IMG/VR virus record: IMGVR_UViG_3300042691_017106
Span: 1 to 31,002 of that record
Origin: a virus
Direction: 5' to 3' (one strand)
DNA length: 31,002 nt
Shown: piece by piece, positions 19,943 through 28,073 of the stretch
Layout of the letters: each line of letters begins with the position of its first letter
Position numbering within the stretch: position 1 is the first letter of the stretch
Translations under genes and position numbers: made by a program
The notes under the pieces: model-generated
Told to the model about the DNA's origin: nothing
Seen by the model: the letters and a program-made list of their open reading frames with translations, nothing else
Databases searched by the model: none

Positions 19943-20980
19943 TTACTTTGAGCCTTTTGCGTTGCGGTTATTCGCAGCAGACATCCCAAGCGTACCAGCA
20001 AGTGCGCCCATAAGTCCCGCCTTTCCGACGTTAGCGGGGTCAAACTTTGCGAAGCTGGAGCGCAAGTTCTCTGGCTTTAGTACCATGTAACTCACATCTC
20101 CTGCATGGCCGCTTTTGTACCGCTGTCCGCCTTCGATTGCGTTAACGTAAGGAATAACATCATACCCTTGCTCAAGAAGATCTTGCTTCATTAGCTGCTT
20201 AGCGGCAAGACGATCTGTTTCTCCAAGTTTCGGGGCGTTCTCTCTAATCCACTCCCCAACGTGCTTCTGGAACTCTCGCTCTGTCCACGGAGCGCCAGTG
20301 GCAGGGTTTAAGTACGGGCGCTCCGCTTTCATCATCAGTGGCATGATTGATGGGGCAAAATCTTCACGGAGAACACCTCCTTGTGCTGAAGCAGCCGCAT
20401 TATCTGGCGACCATCCGCGCCGTGTATTTGCTGCTTTCGCGGATTGCATTTGCAACCCGCTTGGCGTGGAAAGCACATGGACAGCCCCAGCCCTGTCGTT
20501 CGCGCTTTTCTTCGTGCCAACATGGATCGCATTTAAGTCCATCAGCAATCCGTTGGATGGCTTTAGCTCGTCAATAGGGGTCGTGCGAGAAGTTGCATGA
20601 TACACAGGCGAACTAAATCCCTGCTCTGCTGCCCGCGCCATACGACTTGGCGTATCCATAGGCAACGACTTCGCACCGCGCATCGCAGACTTCGCTACAT
20701 CAGCCACTTCGTCCGCGTACTTCAACGCGCCAGCAAACGGAATTGCTCCGAGTGCTGCCATCCCCGCACCAGCATAGTCTCTGTCGGCAAGAGCGTTCGC
20801 TGTATCAAACAGGCCCATCGGAGTGCTTGTCGCTGGGGCAACACGCAACGCCTCTGGGATGGCCGTTGTTGCCATCTGCATGATGGCTTCTAGATCACCA
20901 ATCCCCTGCCCCTGCCGCGCCGTTTCCGTAGCGTCACGGGGGACAAGCAAACCCTTGAGAGAACGGCGCGGAGGGATCAT
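19943..20980 (-). CDS. Virion protein with ADP-ribosyltransferase-like (ART-PolyVal-type) domain
   Basis: 345 residues from ATG 20980. The N-terminal 115 residues are Ala/Gly-rich and helical, as in ejected internal proteins. From about 124 the sequence follows the ART fold of polyvalent proteins: SSPVYHATSRTTPIDELKPS (YHxTS motif), AIHVGTKKSANDRAG, PYLNPATGA, DLLEQGYDVIPYVN, and the closing SYMVLKPENLRSSFAKFDPA. Such domains transfer ADP-ribose to host proteins. The residues that would act as the catalytic Glu are not certain (E283 is the best candidate). The position between holin and endolysin and the ejection proteins suggests delivery with the phage DNA. The region is more AT-rich than its neighbours, hinting at transfer. 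Confidence 0.82.
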   Translation of the reverse strand: MIPPRRSLKGLLVPRDATETARQGQGIGDLEAIMQMATTAIPEALRVAPATSTPMGLFDTANALADRDYAGAGMAALGAIPFAGALKYADEVADVAKSAMRGAKSLPMDTPSRMARAAEQGFSSPVYHATSRTTPIDELKPSNGLLMDLNAIHVGTKKSANDRAGAVHVLSTPSGLQMQSAKAANTRRGWSPDNAAASAQGGVLREDFAPSIMPLMMKAERPYLNPATGAPWTEREFQKHVGEWIRENAPKLGETDRLAAKQLMKQDLLEQGYDVIPYVNAIEGGQRYKSGHAGDVSYMVLKPENLRSSFAKFDPANVGKAGLMGALAGTLGMSAANNRNAKGSK

Positions 20981-20986
20981 GAGAGG

Positions 20987-21292
20987 TTAGCCCTTCTTCT
21001 GCTTGGCGAAGTGCAGGACGTAGGCCACGGCCGCCGCAAGGATGCCCTTCACCGCGCCAGCGTCCAGCGTGTTGAGGCAGTTCTCCACGCCATTCGGATC
21101 ACACGAGACATCCACGCCCGTCACCTGCGCCACGACGGTCAGCAGGACGGCAATGGCCGCGACCGCGAACCGCTTGGCCGTGATCGGCAGCGCATCGACC
21201 GTCTTCGATAGCGCCTTGATGCCCTGCATCAGGACGAAGGTGATCGGGCCGAGGAACAGGGGGAGGGTGGCCGACAGCAAGAGCTTGTTCAT
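20987..21292 (-). CDS. Holin
   Basis: 101 residues from ATG 21292, with GGAG five bases upstream; a GTG one codon earlier is the alternative. Three hydrophobic stretches are visible: LLSATLPLFLGPITFVLMQG, VAAIAVLLTVVAQVTGV and GILAAAVAYVLHFA. The tail is basic (KQKKG). Holins make membrane holes that release the endolysin. The length, hydrophobic pattern and location two genes upstream of the M15 endolysin in the leftward unit support the call, although holins share little sequence. Confidence 0.82.
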   Translation of the reverse strand: MNKLLLSATLPLFLGPITFVLMQGIKALSKTVDALPITAKRFAVAAIAVLLTVVAQVTGVDVSCDPNGVENCLNTLDAGAVKGILAAAVAYVLHFAKQKKG

Positions 21293-21304
21293 CACAACTC
21301 CACG

Positions 21305-21592
21305 TTAGGAATGAGAGTCCAGTCGCCCTTCCAGCTTGGCGACTTTGGTGAGGCTTTCCCGCACCAGCGTATAAATGTCGCTCATGTCTTTCCGCATATC
21401 ACGCACATCGCGTTCCATCTTCTGCACGGTCGTCTTGAGTACCGCGTAGCTCATCAGCCCCCCGACCACCGCTGAAATAATCGGCACTAAGAGCGAAGTC
21501 ATGGACATCCCAGTAGGGGGAGCGTTCTGGAGGACGGCACTGCTGACACCCAACAGGGCGCTGATCTTGAGGGAGGCTGATTCAGTGGTCAT
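21305..21592 (-). CDS. Coiled-coil membrane protein of the lysis cassette (XhlA-like)
   Basis: 95 residues from ATG 21592. One membrane segment (SLLVPIISAVVGGLMSYAVL) is followed by a long charged coiled coil (TTVQKMERDVRDMRKDMSDI, YTLVRESLTKVAKLEGRL). This resembles XhlA-type holin helpers or inner spanin-like subunits. There is no overlapping lipoprotein frame that would mark a two-component spanin. It lies directly upstream of the holin with a 12-base gap, so a lysis role is likely. Confidence 0.76.
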   Translation of the reverse strand: MTTESASLKISALLGVSSAVLQNAPPTGMSMTSLLVPIISAVVGGLMSYAVLKTTVQKMERDVRDMRKDMSDIYTLVRESLTKVAKLEGRLDSHS

Positions 21593-21602
21593 AGCCTACT
21601 GC

Positions 21603-22988
21603 CTAGCGTGAAGCGCCGATTGATGTGCCAGCGCGTTGTGCCATGCGCTGACCGAACGATCCGCCGCCTAGCCGTGCCGCAATGTCGGCAATGTCCCCTA
21701 CACCACGGGGACCACCAGTCAGCAGTGTGCGAGCGCCCTGCGCTACGGCTCCACGAAGCGTACTTGGCATAGCCGTATTCGCTTCACGGATTGACGCGAT
21801 GAGCGCCTGTGCAGCAGCTTCCCGCTCAGCTTGCGAAACATAGGGACGACTCATGCGCTCTACGAGGACTTCCCCGCCGACCTGCTCTGGAGCGCCAGCC
21901 CCAGTGCGAAGATATTCGCCAGTCTGTCGTCCACGGGTAATTGCCTTGCCAACATCCATTGCCTCAGCATACCCACGAATCCCCTTAGACAGCGGGCTGA
22001 TATTGGAGTTCCCAATCAACGGCTGTGCGGCTTCATCAATGGCTGACAGGAACGGCGAGAGGATTGTTTTCTTGAAGACTGGCGACCCAGTAGCCGCCAA
22101 TTTGCTATACGCTTCTGTCAAAACATTTGGGTCCGTTGCTGGAAGCCCAAGCGACTCGGCGGCTTCCGTAACAGCCTGACGCAACGGCTGTGACCGCTCA
22201 TACAACTTGGCGAGTGCCGGAGTCACTTCAAGCTGGCCGATCTCGCGCCATTGGTTAATGATCTGCCCAGCTTCCTGCGCTTTGGCGGTCGCCTTAGCCG
22301 CCATCTTATCAATGGACTTGCCGAATCGCCCAGCAGCATAGGTGCCAGCCACTTCGCCAAGCCGACCGAATGGCAGAGAAATAGCAGCAGATTTCAGGGC
22401 TTCGGCCAACGGCGACTCGCCTTCCTCTGCCTGAGATGCCCCACGCGCCCCCTCAATCGCGGCGATCTGCGCTACTGTCTTCCCAGCTTTCGGCAACACC
22501 TTGCTCGCCAACGGAACCGCTGCCCGAGCGAACTGATAGGCTTTCCCAGTTCGTGCAGCAGCGCCAGCCATACCAGGGATGCTACTGAGAGCGGCTGCTG
22601 GGGCTGAGGCAAAGTATGGAGCAATCTCTCCAGCGAATTCGGCAACGGCAGACTTTCGAGGAGCGGCCTGTCGGTATTCACTCATATACTTCGCCAGCTT
22701 CTCGGCGTCAGCCTTCCCATCGCCACCAGATAGCGATGACAACGCTCCGACCATCTTCGGATACTGGCCGAACGTAACGGCGTTCATCGCCTGTCGCGTC
22801 ATACCGACAACATCTTCTCGGGCAGTGGTGCCAGTGCGCCGGGGAGTCTCCGTCTTCTGAGCAGCAGGTCGTGGCGAAGCAACAGCCACTTCTGGCGATG
22901 AGCCGAACTCTCTGTCCAAATCTTCGGGCTTGTAGCCCATCTCAATCAGCTTCTTCCGCTCGGCGGCGCTAGGGGGTTGCATCGCCAT
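21603..22988 (-). CDS. Internal virion/ejection-type protein
   Basis: 461 residues from ATG 22988, preceded by GGAAAG. An acidic start (ERKKLIEMGYKPEDLDREFG) and disordered Pro/Thr linker are followed by DVVGMTRQAMNAVTFGQYPK, a block common in predicted phage internal proteins. Ala/Gly-rich helices follow (FAGEIAPYFASAPAAALSSI, LASKVLPKAGKTVAQIAAIE) and a glycine-rich end. Several segments could insert in membranes. Such proteins are ejected and form the conduit for DNA in short-tailed phages. No lysozyme domain is seen. The assignment is by pattern and neighbourhood. Confidence 0.82.
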   Translation of the reverse strand: MAMQPPSAAERKKLIEMGYKPEDLDREFGSSPEVAVASPRPAAQKTETPRRTGTTAREDVVGMTRQAMNAVTFGQYPKMVGALSSLSGGDGKADAEKLAKYMSEYRQAAPRKSAVAEFAGEIAPYFASAPAAALSSIPGMAGAAARTGKAYQFARAAVPLASKVLPKAGKTVAQIAAIEGARGASQAEEGESPLAEALKSAAISLPFGRLGEVAGTYAAGRFGKSIDKMAAKATAKAQEAGQIINQWREIGQLEVTPALAKLYERSQPLRQAVTEAAESLGLPATDPNVLTEAYSKLAATGSPVFKKTILSPFLSAIDEAAQPLIGNSNISPLSKGIRGYAEAMDVGKAITRGRQTGEYLRTGAGAPEQVGGEVLVERMSRPYVSQAEREAAAQALIASIREANTAMPSTLRGAVAQGARTLLTGGPRGVGDIADIAARLGGGSFGQRMAQRAGTSIGASR

Positions 22989-22990
22989 CG

Positions 22991-24295
22991 TTACTTTCCT
23001 CCAGTGGTGGTTCCCTTACGCAGACGCCGCAGTGCTTCAGCCGCAGACGGCATAGCACCGCCAGTGGCAGGCTGTTGCTTCCCGCGCATGGCGTCCACAC
23101 CCTCTCGCACACCAGCAAGAATGTCGTTGCGGAACGTCTGCACTTGTCCAATGGACTCCGCATCTGTGCCAGCAGGACCGATGCCAGCTAGCGTCTGCTC
23201 CATCTGCATCATCAAGTTGGAGCCACCACGAGGCGTGATTTCACGCACTGCACCAGAAATCCCCTTACCCGCACGGACATACCGAAGAAGCGCTGGATTC
23301 GGAGGCATCACACCAGGTATGCCTTTCGCCAACCGATCTTCCGCAACTGCCGACCCCTTCCCACCAGACAACGCAAATCGCGCTGCCTCAAGTTGGAGTG
23401 CGGTAATCTGCGCCTTCCCGTCAAGTACGTCCTTCTCAAAGCGGTCCATGAGCTTTGTGTTTGTTTCCAATAGATTCAGCGACGACGAAGCGCGAGCCAC
23501 GCCCATTGCCTGTAGCCCACTCTGAATCTCATTGACACCCTCCGCGTCTTTCCGCTTGTCAGCCAAGTCTTGCCCACGACGAGCCGTAGCCGCGCTAATA
23601 TCTTGCCCACGCTTAGTCGCCGCGACGGATGGGGTTTCCTCCACATCGGCATACTTCGCTTCAAGCGCTACGATACGCGCTGCTCGCTTTGGTTCAATGC
23701 CAGACGCAACAAGAAAGTCAACCTTGGCCTTGTTCGCTGCTGCATCTGCCTCAGCCTTGAGTCGTGCATCTTGCGCGGAGAGCGCTCGCTTGCCTTGCTC
23801 AATTCGCATCAAGGCATTGTACTCGCGCTGCGATTTCTCCTCCTCTGTCTCAGGCGGACGGAAGCCGAGCGTCCCAATGCCCTTGATTGTCGCTCGCGTT
23901 TCAGGGCTTGCTGGCTGCATCCCCTTCGCTCGCTCAAACTGACTGATCTTTGAGGAGTCTAGCGCCAGCGATACTGGCGAGGTCAACGGGCTGGTCGGCT
24001 GCTCCGCTACGCCAAATCCCCGCTTTTGTGCTGCGCCAAAGGCACGGCCCATCGTCGTGTCGAAGGCTGGCTTCGGCACCTCGGCGCTAATGTCGCCCAC
24101 GATGTTCCGTGCCGCCTCATCCGGCGTTTCACGCACGGGGCCGGTCGCTCGGAAGCCCAACTGATTCAGCATTGCCAACTGCTTAATCTGCCGGTCCTCC
24201 TCGTCCTTCTGCGCCTGGAGGTCTTTGGCCTTCTTCGCTTCGTAGCCCTGAAACCCACCAGCCGCGCCACCCAAGAGATAGTCAAGTAGTGCCAT
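22991..24295 (-). CDS. Glycine-zipper and coiled-coil internal virion protein
   Basis: 434 residues from ATG 24295 with AGAGGA upstream. The N-terminus LLDYLLGGAAGGFQGYEAKK is a glycine-zipper type membrane element. Long helical, Gln/Lys-rich regions follow (KAKDLQAQKDEEDRQIKQLA; KGKRALSAQ-type coiled coil around residues 160-250), then a Gly/Pro-rich end with PATGGAMPSAAEALRRLRKG. This architecture is shared by predicted ejection proteins. It is probably packed inside the head with the neighbouring large protein. No enzyme motif is visible. Confidence 0.84.
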   Translation of the reverse strand: MALLDYLLGGAAGGFQGYEAKKAKDLQAQKDEEDRQIKQLAMLNQLGFRATGPVRETPDEAARNIVGDISAEVPKPAFDTTMGRAFGAAQKRGFGVAEQPTSPLTSPVSLALDSSKISQFERAKGMQPASPETRATIKGIGTLGFRPPETEEEKSQREYNALMRIEQGKRALSAQDARLKAEADAAANKAKVDFLVASGIEPKRAARIVALEAKYADVEETPSVAATKRGQDISAATARRGQDLADKRKDAEGVNEIQSGLQAMGVARASSSLNLLETNTKLMDRFEKDVLDGKAQITALQLEAARFALSGGKGSAVAEDRLAKGIPGVMPPNPALLRYVRAGKGISGAVREITPRGGSNLMMQMEQTLAGIGPAGTDAESIGQVQTFRNDILAGVREGVDAMRGKQQPATGGAMPSAAEALRRLRKGTTTGGK

Positions 24296-24307
24296 CGTGT
24301 CCTCTGG

Positions 24308-27058
24308 TTATTCGCCGGTGCGGTAGGCGCGACCCGTATCGTCACGCAACACGCCATTCAGGAGCGTCAACGTCACCCCGAAGTAGGAGAACTTCTGCCC
24401 GTTCGCGTACCCGCTGAGATCGTTCGGGATCTGCGTAATTGCAATCGGCGTGTTCGGGTTCGTCGTGTCAGTCGGACCCCTCGGATTGGTGGTCGTCGGC
24501 GTGGTCGTGGTCGGCGTGGTCGTTGTGGTCGTGGTGGGCGTGTTCGTCGTCGTGGTGGTCGGCGTGGTCGTTGTGGTACGCGTGACGTTCGGACGCGGAT
24601 ACTTCGTCGGGTCCACACCCAGCGAACGGAGCAGGGACTCCCACGCTTCCACCGGAATCTCCCCAGCGTACATCCCACGGAGGATCTGCGCGATCTGCAC
24701 CCCCTGGCTCAGGGTCAGCTCGCCCGTGCGAATCCCTTCCAGGACCTCGGCGCTGCGCTTCTGTTCGTCAAGCTGTGCGCCAGCGATGCGCTCACGGCTT
24801 CCCATCTCAGCGTACCCGAGGCCCAACTGCCCACGCTGGTACTCCGAGGTTGCCATATCACGGGCGCTCTGGAGATCCAACTCCCGCCCACGCAGCGCGG
24901 CTTCCTGCTGCAACTGTGCGGCACGGAGTTCGATGTCCGATTCCGTCTTGGTCAGATCGCTGAGGCCGGTGAAGTACATCTGCTGACGGCGCTGATCCGC
25001 CTCGGCTTGCTGCTGCAACAACTCCGCCTCAAAGCCAGCAATGGCTCGCGCTTGCTGCCCAGCCAGATCACCATAGCGACCGCCGCCAATCGTGGACGCA
25101 CTCAAGCCACGCCGCGCCAGTTCTTCTTCCAGCCGTGAGCGTTCGGCCCCATACTGCGCGGCCAGTTCATCGGCCTTCGCCTTCCGCAGCGCCTCGTATG
25201 CCTGGCCCTGAATCTCGGACGGACCTTCCAGCTTGGTCAGTTGCTCCAAAAGCTTCGTGCGAAGATCTCGCGCCGCGTTCGACAGGTTCATCGTCGCGGG
25301 AGGTACTGCTCCCGTCGGCGCAGTAGGCGCAGTGTAGAACGGGGGAAGCGTCGGGATAGGCGTTCTCGGGATCAGCCCACCACCAGCCGTCGCAGGAGTG
25401 CCACCACCCGTCACGCCACCGCCCGTGGGTCCACTGACAGGAGTCCCAGTCGGACCACCCGTGGGGCCACTCGTCGGCGGGAACGGACCAAAGGGACCGG
25501 GGACATTGCTGCCCGTGCCCATCGTCGATACCCAGCGCCCGTTCTCAAACTTCCAACGGTTCGCTTCCGGCCCACGGGGAATCCATGACCCGGGTTCAAT
25601 CTCCAGCCAGTTGTCCTTGTCGTAGGACCACGGGCCGTTCGGATCGTTCGGCGCAAACGAGGTGGTCGTCGGCGTCTGCTTGAGGACCGGCGTAGTCCCA
25701 CCCGTGAGGAGATCCACCGCGCCAGCCGCTCCAGGCGTCCCACCGCCAGTCGGAGCCGTCAGCCCACCGAAGCGGGTGAGGAGGCCGAGGGTGCCCGTCT
25801 GCTGCGCTGCGGCAAGATCGTTCGCCAGATTGTCATACGCGGCACGACCGCCATACGGCTGGAACCCACGCGCCACTACTTCGTCATACGACAGCTTGCG
25901 GAGGCGAGGACCGCCCTCGCTGGCCGGGACGAAGGCGTAGTTGTACGGGATCTCACCGACGTTGTTCTGCGCCTTCCACGCCTGTTCTTCGGCGCGAACT
26001 TGGATGTCACGCTGGCTCTCAAACCGCAGCGGCCCTCTAACCGAGGCGATGTAGTTCTTGAGGGCATCCACCGTCATACCAGACTGCTGTGCGAGCGCGA
26101 AGTACTGCGACTCATTTGCGGGGATGCCGTACTGACGGAGGAACATCTCTACCCCGCTGGGGCCAAGCGTTCCTGCACTAAAGCCCTCGGGGAGATTGGC
26201 TTGCGTCTGCGCCAGCAGTTCAGGCGGCGTCAGCGCAGCGTACCCTCTAGGCATCCCATCGTTCGGAGCGCCAGCCCGTGCCTCAACCGTCCACACGCCA
26301 CCACGCTTCGTCCATGTGACGCCCGTATCCGCCACAAACGTTGAGCCGTTCGGGGCAGTGGCAGGAGGCGGATTACCGGGGCCAAAGCGCGGGGCGTTCG
26401 CCACCGGCACTTCGACGTTGGAGTAGGTCGCCGTGTTGGTCGTCCGGTCGATCTGCGGAGTACCCGTGATCCCACCCGTGGCGCTATAGCCCATGCCAGC
26501 GGGAGCTGGTGGTACGACGGGAGTGGTCGGACCAGCACCGCCAGCACCACCGGCACCACCCGCACCGCCAGCACCGCCCGTGTCCTGCCCACCGCCACCG
26601 CGCTGCTCCTCCTCAATGTCCTCTGCCGAGCGAAGCCGCGAGGTAAGAGTGGACAGCATCGGGACCGGAGCCGCTGCACTCGGAGCCATTGCTGCTGCTT
26701 GCGGGGCCGCAGTCGGCGCAGCTGGAGCAGCTGGAGCAGTCGGAGCAGTCGGAGCCATCTCCGGCTGGAACATCGTGGCCGGAGTCGCGGTCTGTCCCAA
26801 CTGGGCGCTCAGTGCGCCAAGCATCGGGGGCTGCTCTTGGAACGCCTGTGGCGCTTGCGCCATCTGCGGGGCAGGACGGGCACGGCCCTGCTTCTGGAGG
26901 TCGGCAAACGTATCGCCGCCCACCGTCCCCGGCGCTTGCTGCTGTTCGATCTGACCCGTACCCGCTGTGCCACCACCCGTGCGGGGCTGGGGACGATTGC
27001 CAAAGAGCTGCGTCTTTGGGCTGGGGAGCGAACCAAACGCGGTGTTAAAGGTTGCCAT
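24308..27058 (-). CDS. Large internal virion protein with low-complexity segments
   Basis: 916 residues, overlapping the upstream gene's stop (TAATG). Domains in order: disordered Ala/Pro-rich N-terminus (60-140), GGA repeats (160-175), a folded middle (260-510) with YGIPANESQYFALAQQSGMT, collagen-like Gly-Pro segments (518-560), a long coiled coil (595-780; Ala/Glu/Gln-rich), a Thr-rich linker (826-857, almost only Thr with Pro) and a small C-terminal beta domain (FSYFGVTLTLLNGVLRDDTG). It is the largest gene of the window. A role as a DNA-ejection or internal core protein is inferred from its neighbours. The Thr tract encodes a flexible or glycosylatable linker. Confidence 0.87.
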   Translation of the reverse strand: MATFNTAFGSLPSPKTQLFGNRPQPRTGGGTAGTGQIEQQQAPGTVGGDTFADLQKQGRARPAPQMAQAPQAFQEQPPMLGALSAQLGQTATPATMFQPEMAPTAPTAPAAPAAPTAAPQAAAMAPSAAAPVPMLSTLTSRLRSAEDIEEEQRGGGGQDTGGAGGAGGAGGAGGAGPTTPVVPPAPAGMGYSATGGITGTPQIDRTTNTATYSNVEVPVANAPRFGPGNPPPATAPNGSTFVADTGVTWTKRGGVWTVEARAGAPNDGMPRGYAALTPPELLAQTQANLPEGFSAGTLGPSGVEMFLRQYGIPANESQYFALAQQSGMTVDALKNYIASVRGPLRFESQRDIQVRAEEQAWKAQNNVGEIPYNYAFVPASEGGPRLRKLSYDEVVARGFQPYGGRAAYDNLANDLAAAQQTGTLGLLTRFGGLTAPTGGGTPGAAGAVDLLTGGTTPVLKQTPTTTSFAPNDPNGPWSYDKDNWLEIEPGSWIPRGPEANRWKFENGRWVSTMGTGSNVPGPFGPFPPTSGPTGGPTGTPVSGPTGGGVTGGGTPATAGGGLIPRTPIPTLPPFYTAPTAPTGAVPPATMNLSNAARDLRTKLLEQLTKLEGPSEIQGQAYEALRKAKADELAAQYGAERSRLEEELARRGLSASTIGGGRYGDLAGQQARAIAGFEAELLQQQAEADQRRQQMYFTGLSDLTKTESDIELRAAQLQQEAALRGRELDLQSARDMATSEYQRGQLGLGYAEMGSRERIAGAQLDEQKRSAEVLEGIRTGELTLSQGVQIAQILRGMYAGEIPVEAWESLLRSLGVDPTKYPRPNVTRTTTTTPTTTTTNTPTTTTTTTPTTTTPTTTNPRGPTDTTNPNTPIAITQIPNDLSGYANGQKFSYFGVTLTLLNGVLRDDTGRAYRTGE

Positions 27059-27696
27059 TAGGCACCCCCAAACATGGCACGAACCGCTGCGCGAGCCGCC
27101 ATCAGTTCGTCTTCACGGCGCTTCCGGTCGGCTTCCTGCGCGGCGAGGATGTCCGCCTCTCGCGTCTTGAGGCCCAGCGTAGCATCGAACTGGCGCTGCG
27201 CTTGCTCCATCTTCTCGCGCTCAAAGTCCATCTGCCGGTTCGCCTGGCGCTCGCCATACAAGCCCTTGGCAATCCCGCCCAGCACTTCGGACGACCCTAG
27301 CTTGTTGCCCGTCTTCTGATTGGCAAGGCTAAACAACTGCTTGGCCCGCTCCGTGAGGGTGCCAGCGCCACCGCTGCCCGTCACCATCGTTTCGGGGCCA
27401 CCAGTAACGCCCACCTTCATCAGCGCAGGGGGCAGCGTCTTTGCGCCGGTCAGGAGGCCCTTGACGCCCTGCGTCCCCTTGCCGAGCGCATAGCCCTCAA
27501 TGCCACCGAGTGCGCCCTGTCCGATATCAAAGCCAATGCCGCGCTTGCCTTCACGGTCCAACCCACGGAACGCTGCGCCTGTCGCCGCGCCAGCCAACGG
27601 ACCACCGAGAAGTGACGCGCCAATGGTCGCCCCCGTGCGGATCAATCCTTTGTTGCGGTCGTACAACCCCGCCAGCCCACCACGCTTTCGTGCCAT
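27058..27696 (-). CDS. Glycine-zipper internal virion protein
   Basis: 212 residues from ATG 27696 behind GGGAGA. The N-terminus has a glycine-zipper membrane segment (GATIGASLLGGPLAGAATGA). A coiled coil follows after residue 145 (ANRQMDFEREKMEQAQRQFD, ADILAAQEADRKRREDELMA) and ends MFGGA. The order of glycine zipper then coil repeats that of the protein at 22991, suggesting the same class of ejected, membrane-active proteins. The stop overlaps the next start (TAATG). Confidence 0.84.
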   Translation of the reverse strand: MARKRGGLAGLYDRNKGLIRTGATIGASLLGGPLAGAATGAAFRGLDREGKRGIGFDIGQGALGGIEGYALGKGTQGVKGLLTGAKTLPPALMKVGVTGGPETMVTGSGGAGTLTERAKQLFSLANQKTGNKLGSSEVLGGIAKGLYGERQANRQMDFEREKMEQAQRQFDATLGLKTREADILAAQEADRKRREDELMAARAAVRAMFGGA

Positions 27697-27717
27697 GATC
27701 TGAGTCTCCCGTGAAGA

Positions 27718-27894
27718 TTACTTGCGCTTCATAACGGCGGTGCGAGGCTTGCTCTTTTCCGGCATCTTGCCGTACGCCTTCTTCGGCGTGGCCTCGATCA
27801 TCTCTTTCGCAACCTTGCGCGATGGGCCGTTCTTCACGGTGCCAGCGGCAGCGGCGTACATCAAACGCTGCTGACTACGACTCTTTATAGGCAT
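27718..27894 (-). CDS. Small basic DUF3008-like protein
   Basis: 58 residues from ATG 27894, immediately after the upstream stop (TAA then ATG). The start MPIKSRSQQRLMYAAAAGTV matches the common P-x-KSxxQQRLMxxA opening of small phage and bacterial basic proteins (DUF3008-like). The rest is Lys-rich (KVAKEMIEATPKKAYGKMPE, KSKPRTAVMKRK). The strongly basic, short product suits a virion-packed DNA-associated protein. It was missed by usual length cut-offs but has family signature and operon spacing. Confidence 0.8.
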   Translation of the reverse strand: MPIKSRSQQRLMYAAAAGTVKNGPSRKVAKEMIEATPKKAYGKMPEKSKPRTAVMKRK

Positions 27895-28071
27895 TTAGCT
27901 CTCCTTAGTTTTACGCGCAACGGCGGCGTTGTCAACCAAATTCGGGAAGGGTCTTCCGGCAGCTTTTGCTCGCGCCTTCGCCTCCCGCTTCTGTGCAGGG
28001 GAGAGCTTTGTACGCTCCTTCTTGGGCAGCGGATTGTCTTTGCGCCAGAACACGGCTTTACGCTTAGGCAT
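27895..28071 (-). CDS. Small basic phage protein
   Basis: 58 residues from ATG 28071, two bases after the fibre gene's stop. The sequence is highly basic: MPKRKAVFWRKDNPLPKKER, TKLSPAQKREAKARAKAAGR, PFPNLVDNAAVARKTKES. The ending K-x-LSPAxKxxAKxRAKAAGRPxPNLVDN is a repeated module found at the ends of several small phage proteins. It is adjacent to and coupled with the DUF3008-like gene. The two are probably virion-associated DNA-binding or condensing proteins, which is inferred from charge. Confidence 0.8.
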   Translation of the reverse strand: MPKRKAVFWRKDNPLPKKERTKLSPAQKREAKARAKAAGRPFPNLVDNAAVARKTKES

Positions 28072-28073
28072 GG

